Shown in pieces: positions 59,949 through 64,000 of a stretch of 64,000 bases of DNA. A program made the translations under genes and the position numbers. The notes beneath the pieces are model-generated. The model saw only the letters and a list, made by a program, of their open reading frames with translations, was not told the DNA's origin and did not search any database. The stretch spans positions 15,601,366 through 15,665,365 of the forward strand of contig CM025849.1 in NCBI GenBank assembly GCA_003952965.2, given 5' to 3'. Numbering within the stretch: the first letter of the stretch is position 1; each line of letters starts with the position of its first letter. Source of the DNA: Morella rubra (taxonomy: Eukaryota > Streptophyta > Magnoliopsida > Fagales > Myricaceae).

Positions 59949-61212
59949 TTTGTTGGATTCATTTTGTTAATAATGCACCTGAGAGTCCTGAAGGTCATAT
60001 AGGCAATCAATGCTTGCGCATTCTCATGCGATTCGCAATGGTAGTATCATAACATACTATCGAAAAATCCGTCAATTCGTCATCCGAATCAATATCCTTC
60101 CAGATATTATTGTCCCCAACGTTTAACAATGTTGTCATCCCTATCGTCATGGCCCACATTTGAAATGTATAATAGGCCTATATCGGGCGGGTTCAAGCCA
60201 TTGAAGCCATCATCATGGCCTATGTAACCTTCGTTGATGGGCTTCATAACAAAAGATTTTGAATAGAAAGGATAGGCCTGCATATAGTGGGTGTGTAGTA
60301 ACTATGTTGCGACAATCCTTTTGTTATGAACAATTACTTATTACTACACACCCACTATTTACAGGTTTATCTATTCTATTTAATTTTTTATGTTATGGAC
60401 CCCTTAAGCGTAGGATACATCGGCCACGTCGATGGTGCCAATGGCTTGACTCGCTTGATATAAACGTATTATACATTTCAAACATGGGTCATGAAGATGA
60501 GGCTAGTGGCTCAAACCTACCCGATATAGGCACATTATCCTTTTCAAACATGGGCCATCATGGTGGTGCTAGTGGACCAAACTTGCTCGATATGGACCCA
60601 TTTTACTTTCCAAATATTGGCATGCGTGGAGGGGCTAGTGGCTCAAACCGCGTGATATGGACCACTCTACTTTCCAAACGTGGGCCATCATGTTGGGGCC
60701 AATAGCTCGATCCCCTCGGATATGGATGGTGGGGCCATGGGGACGCAACCCCAGCATGGAGGTGCATGAGGTTAAACGTGGGTGACGACAATATGTGAAA
60801 CAATACTAATTTGGATAATGAATTGAAGGATTTTTTAATATTGTGTTATAGTACCATTGCAAAGTACATGAGAAGGCGCAAGTATTGATTGCCTATGTGG
60901 CCATCGGGACTCAAGGGTATGGACTATAGCAAGCATGTTCTTAACAAGCTGAATTAAACAAATTTTAAATGTCAGTTTTTGCATGCACACGTACATTTCG
61001 ATTGCTGACTTTAAAACTCGTACAAGAGGGGCAATAAATTTCTTACGAAAGACGTGAGAGTAGAGGAGGCCTGGAAAATATTCATGAAGATCGTCCGTCG
61101 TAGAATCACCCATTGGAAAATTGCTCGATCTATTTTGTTGTTCGATCTAGATGGTGAGCAAATATGTGCACATGATCTTGAAAGCAATATGCAATTTGCA
61201 TCCTAAAATTAC

Positions 61213-63170
61213 ATGACCCAGACATGCGGATGGTGTACACCTATATATGCAAGGTATGTAATTTTAGTTCAACACATGTATGTTGCTTTTTTTTTTTCAA
61301 GCACTAATACAAGCACAGTTCAATGCCTGATGGAATCTAGAGTGGAATCTAGATTTTTTCAGTTTAGATGTTATGTTTTTCACATGAAGAACTGTATACG
61401 GGCAATGGATGACACACACACACATGGGTTCGAGTGGGGTTTAAAAAAAATTCAAGCTGCATTTCGTAATAGAAAAAGGGATCTATCACAGAATGTCGTA
61501 TGTATCTGTGACTTCGACATGCTGTTCTCATTTGTCGACAGTGGATGGGAAGGGTCCGCACATGATACACATGTATTAATGGACGCTATTAGTGATCAGA
61601 AAATAGATTTATTGTTCTTGCACCTAGTAACGTACTTCGAATGACTTGCTTTGTGAACACACGTATGACTGTTCTTACGTTAGTAACTCTAGTTTAACAT
61701 ATGGTTTTAGAGTGTTTCTATGTCGTAGATTTGAGATACATGTAAGGTGACAACCCAAGAGAGGTGGATGAATAAAAAAATTAAAGCTATTTGCAAAGAT
61801 GAGCCAAGAAATAATCAATAAATAGAACCACACCAAATATAAAAAGCAAGTAAAGAGAGTAAGGAATATAAAGATAACATCGGTATTTTTAGGTGGTTTG
61901 GCCAAGACTTGCCTATGTCCACACCCAAAGCTATTTCCTTCCTTGTCTTTCTCCACTATCTACCAATAGTAATCACACCTTAGCTTTTAGGTGCTAAATA
62001 ATCGTTACAAGCATTTTTCGAGATCATGCTTTAACTCTTACTACAAATCCCAACAACCTAAAGTGACATTTCTTCTATCCTCATGTGTAGGCCCAAGTGT
62101 ATCTCCACACAAGTTTTTTACAATTGATAGGTGAAAGAAGTAATTTATCTCTTAAGCCAGATGTGCAATACAAGGCACATAATGAACGAGAAAGACAAGA
62201 ATGAAAAGAGCTTGACAGGTAGCAGTATTAGCTTTCTTGGGATCTGGGTTTTCTTCTTTTTCAAGATCTTTCTGTCTCTTAGTAGGTTAGTAGTCATGAA
62301 TGATGATGAGTTCCTGTCTTTTCTCTCTCTATCTTGTTCTATTTATAGTCCTCTAGACTTATGTGGTTGCCAAGATGCTTTGTAAGGTTTGACAGATGCC
62401 TTAGAGTTTTTAATTCAAAAAGAATGAGTTGGCATCATTTCAGGAGAATCTGCAAAATCGAAGTATGTGTCAACAAATAGTCGGCATGTGTCAACCATCA
62501 ACGCTGGAGAGATTTTTCAGCAACTTGAAAGTGTCTTTTCCATTCTAAACATCGTTAAACACCTATAATGAATAATATGTACATTTTAGCTTATGCAACG
62601 ATGTTATAGAATATTTAGGACATTTTACAAAGAGAGAGTTTTAATCCTTTTGGAAATTGATTTTAATGAATGTGGATTAACAATATTGAGTTCTAAAATC
62701 CTTCAAAACAAATAGAATTTGTTATCATCAAAATCAGAAGGTATTGTTTAAGGAGCAACCTTGGGCTAATAATACCCATGTTTAGAAGGCTTCCCCTCCC
62801 CCTTACAAGGGTGGAGGTAACTTGAGGTACTTGCAGTCTGCTCAAAGTTGTAAGGTGCGCAAGAGAGTTGTTCATTAATAACCACAACGTTCATTAATAA
62901 GCCTAACTCGTTATGAAACGTGATTGAAAGATCCTTCACAATGCTCAATGCATGTTGTAAAATATTGAAGAAGATAACCAATTAATACATTGCACACCTA
63001 AGCGTTATTGGTTATTGCAAGCTGTGTTATACACAACTTCGTTAAATAAATGGGGATGCGGTGGATGAATTATTTGCTGAATGAGCTTACCTAGACGAGG
63101 TTGGAATCACACTCAGTGAGGATGAAGTGTAAGCTCTTAATACTGTGATGAAGGTCTAGCGTGGATGCGA
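61213..63170 (+). pseudogene. Harbinger transposase, copy 4, interrupted by a solo LTR
   Basis: The catalytic part (61213-61644) is open for 143 codons and identical in translation to copy 1: first Asp in AMDDTH, second in GSAHDTHV. The LTR at 61741-62771 separates it from the C-terminal part, which has stops. The Glu region is visible around 62920-62935. Confidence 0.82.
61741..62771 (-). mobile_element. Solo LTR inside Harbinger copy 4 (mirror of 49618-50691)
   Basis: Starts on the plus strand TGTAAGGTGACAACCC, ends GGGCTAATA, flanked by ataca (61736-61740) and atacc (62772-62776). 1031 bases, 43 fewer than its partner; nearly all differences lie in 61741-61950, the 3' end of the LTR. Confidence 0.87.
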
Positions 63171-64000
63171 GCTAGGAGGGACAAAATGACGGAGATGAAG
63201 TGGATGCATACACATGGCGATTGAGTACATTCCATTTATGTTAATGTGTTTGGATTAATCTATAAGTTGACTATAAAGACGGAGTCGTTTAGCCATTTAC
63301 TTGAGTTTATGAATTTGGACTTCGTTATTTGAATTGATGTTTGTTATAGAATGTCAATGATATTGACCTTCAATTTAATTTGACATTTATTTCATCCTAT
63401 CATTTGCTTAATAAATTGCATAGGTGTCATCATCAATGATGTACGACACCCCATATTGTTGTACTGGAGCTGTGGTAGGATGCGGTTATACATGACGAGG
63501 AAAGAGAAGAACTATGGCCAGTGATTCGACTGTTGCCCATTACATCGAATTAGTACTATGCATAATTGACAAAATATTACCCTTTCTTTATGCTTTTGGT
63601 GGGACTATATTAATAAGTGACTATTTAACAGGACCATCCCTGGGATTTTGTTTGGGTCGATGAGACCGATGTAGCGGGACATGGTCATGTGACTCATGGT
63701 CGTCAATGTTCAGTTGGCCGTCGAGGACGAGAAGTAAGATGACTTATTTGTTTTGTATGTTGTTTGCTTTTGTTTATTATAATGTCGTCGTAGTCCTTAG
63801 TCGGTGGGGTACAAAGTTGTTATGCTTATGAGCGTATATTGGACCTCTATTGTAACTATGATGCAATAATGACATATGCTTTTCTATTTTGTATAGGGCA
63901 TGAAATTCAGTAATAGGTGCTGTATGTTTTATATCGGATGTGAGAAATCTTCATATTATTTTTCAATTATATCCATTAAGGTCTCCTAGGCAATACTAGT

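Larger units (their letters stand above)
56516..60302 (-). mobile_element. PIF/Harbinger-type element, copy 3 (mirror of copy 2)
   Basis: Same structure as 52130-55904 on the opposite strand, including the solo LTR and the transposase pieces. It was created together with copy 4 by the large duplication, so it is not an independent insertion. 56880-57720 is the non-coding 3' part. Confidence 0.8.
56211..64000 (-). repeat. Right arm of the giant inverted repeat, cut by the window end
   Basis: Mirror of 48389-56183. Identity is visibly close to complete in long blocks, with a 6-base shortfall near 58780-58840 and a 43-base shortfall within the LTR at 61741-62771. The last bases of the window (ggcaatactagt) pair with 48389-48400, so the repeat continues beyond 64000. 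Confidence 0.95.
60340..64000 (+). mobile_element. PIF/Harbinger-type element, copy 4 (mirror of copy 1), cut by the window end
   Basis: Transposase pieces 61213-61644 (AMDDTH, SGWEGSAHDTHVL, identical to copy 1) and about 62880-63170 (decayed C-terminus), with 66-bp repeats at 60430-60715 upstream. 63180-64000 is the non-coding 3' part. By symmetry the terminus should lie roughly 750 bases beyond the window. Confidence 0.8.

Overview
This is a gene-poor, repeat-saturated piece of plant nuclear DNA, most likely from a eudicot. The sequence shows degenerate Ty1/copia elements of Sirevirus type (env-like reading frame after pol, several polypurine tracts, palindrome-rich LTR), hAT, PIF/Harbinger, CACTA-like and LINE sequence, and a decayed receptor-like LRR gene. 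The base composition is AT-rich. No intact host gene, rRNA, tRNA or bacterial feature was seen. The species cannot be named from the sequence.

Layout. 1-944 is the 3' part of an LTR. 945-4026 is unassigned intergenic repeat-like DNA. 4027-13060 is a minus-strand Sirevirus-like element: 3' LTR, polypurine tract, env-like remnant, RNase H, reverse transcriptase, integrase, protease, gag, primer binding site, 5' LTR. 12840-15687 holds two tandem versions of one segment; the first is riddled with small deletions.

A second Sirevirus-like element on the plus strand runs from a gag fragment near 15380 to its 3' LTR ending at 36475. It has been opened three times: by a compound copia insertion (15688-21323) whose LTR parts are inverted to each other, by a 4.2 kb hAT transposon with a perfect 8-bp duplication (21501-25745), and by a solo LTR with a 5-bp duplication in the protease (27195-28816). 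The broken gag and pol frame can be followed across each insertion.

36476-38045 is a truncated LINE and 38165-40459 a solo LTR, probably Ty3/gypsy. 40589 starts a CACTA-like end. 42893-45000 is a receptor-like LRR pseudogene with a second, more decayed copy at 45060-46165. Two foldback repeats follow (46210-46900, 47250-47565).

The last quarter is the most striking part. 48389-64000 is one very large inverted repeat with arms of at least 7.7 kb, a spacer of about 27 bases near 56197, and arms nearly identical over most of their length. Each arm is itself an older, diverged palindrome (centres near 52111 and 60321) made of two head-to-head PIF/Harbinger-type elements. The window therefore carries four alternating Harbinger copies and two pairs of shared solo LTRs. 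The right end lies outside the window. Such a locus could yield long hairpin RNA and small RNAs against its own families; that is an inference. An assembly foldback must be excluded first.
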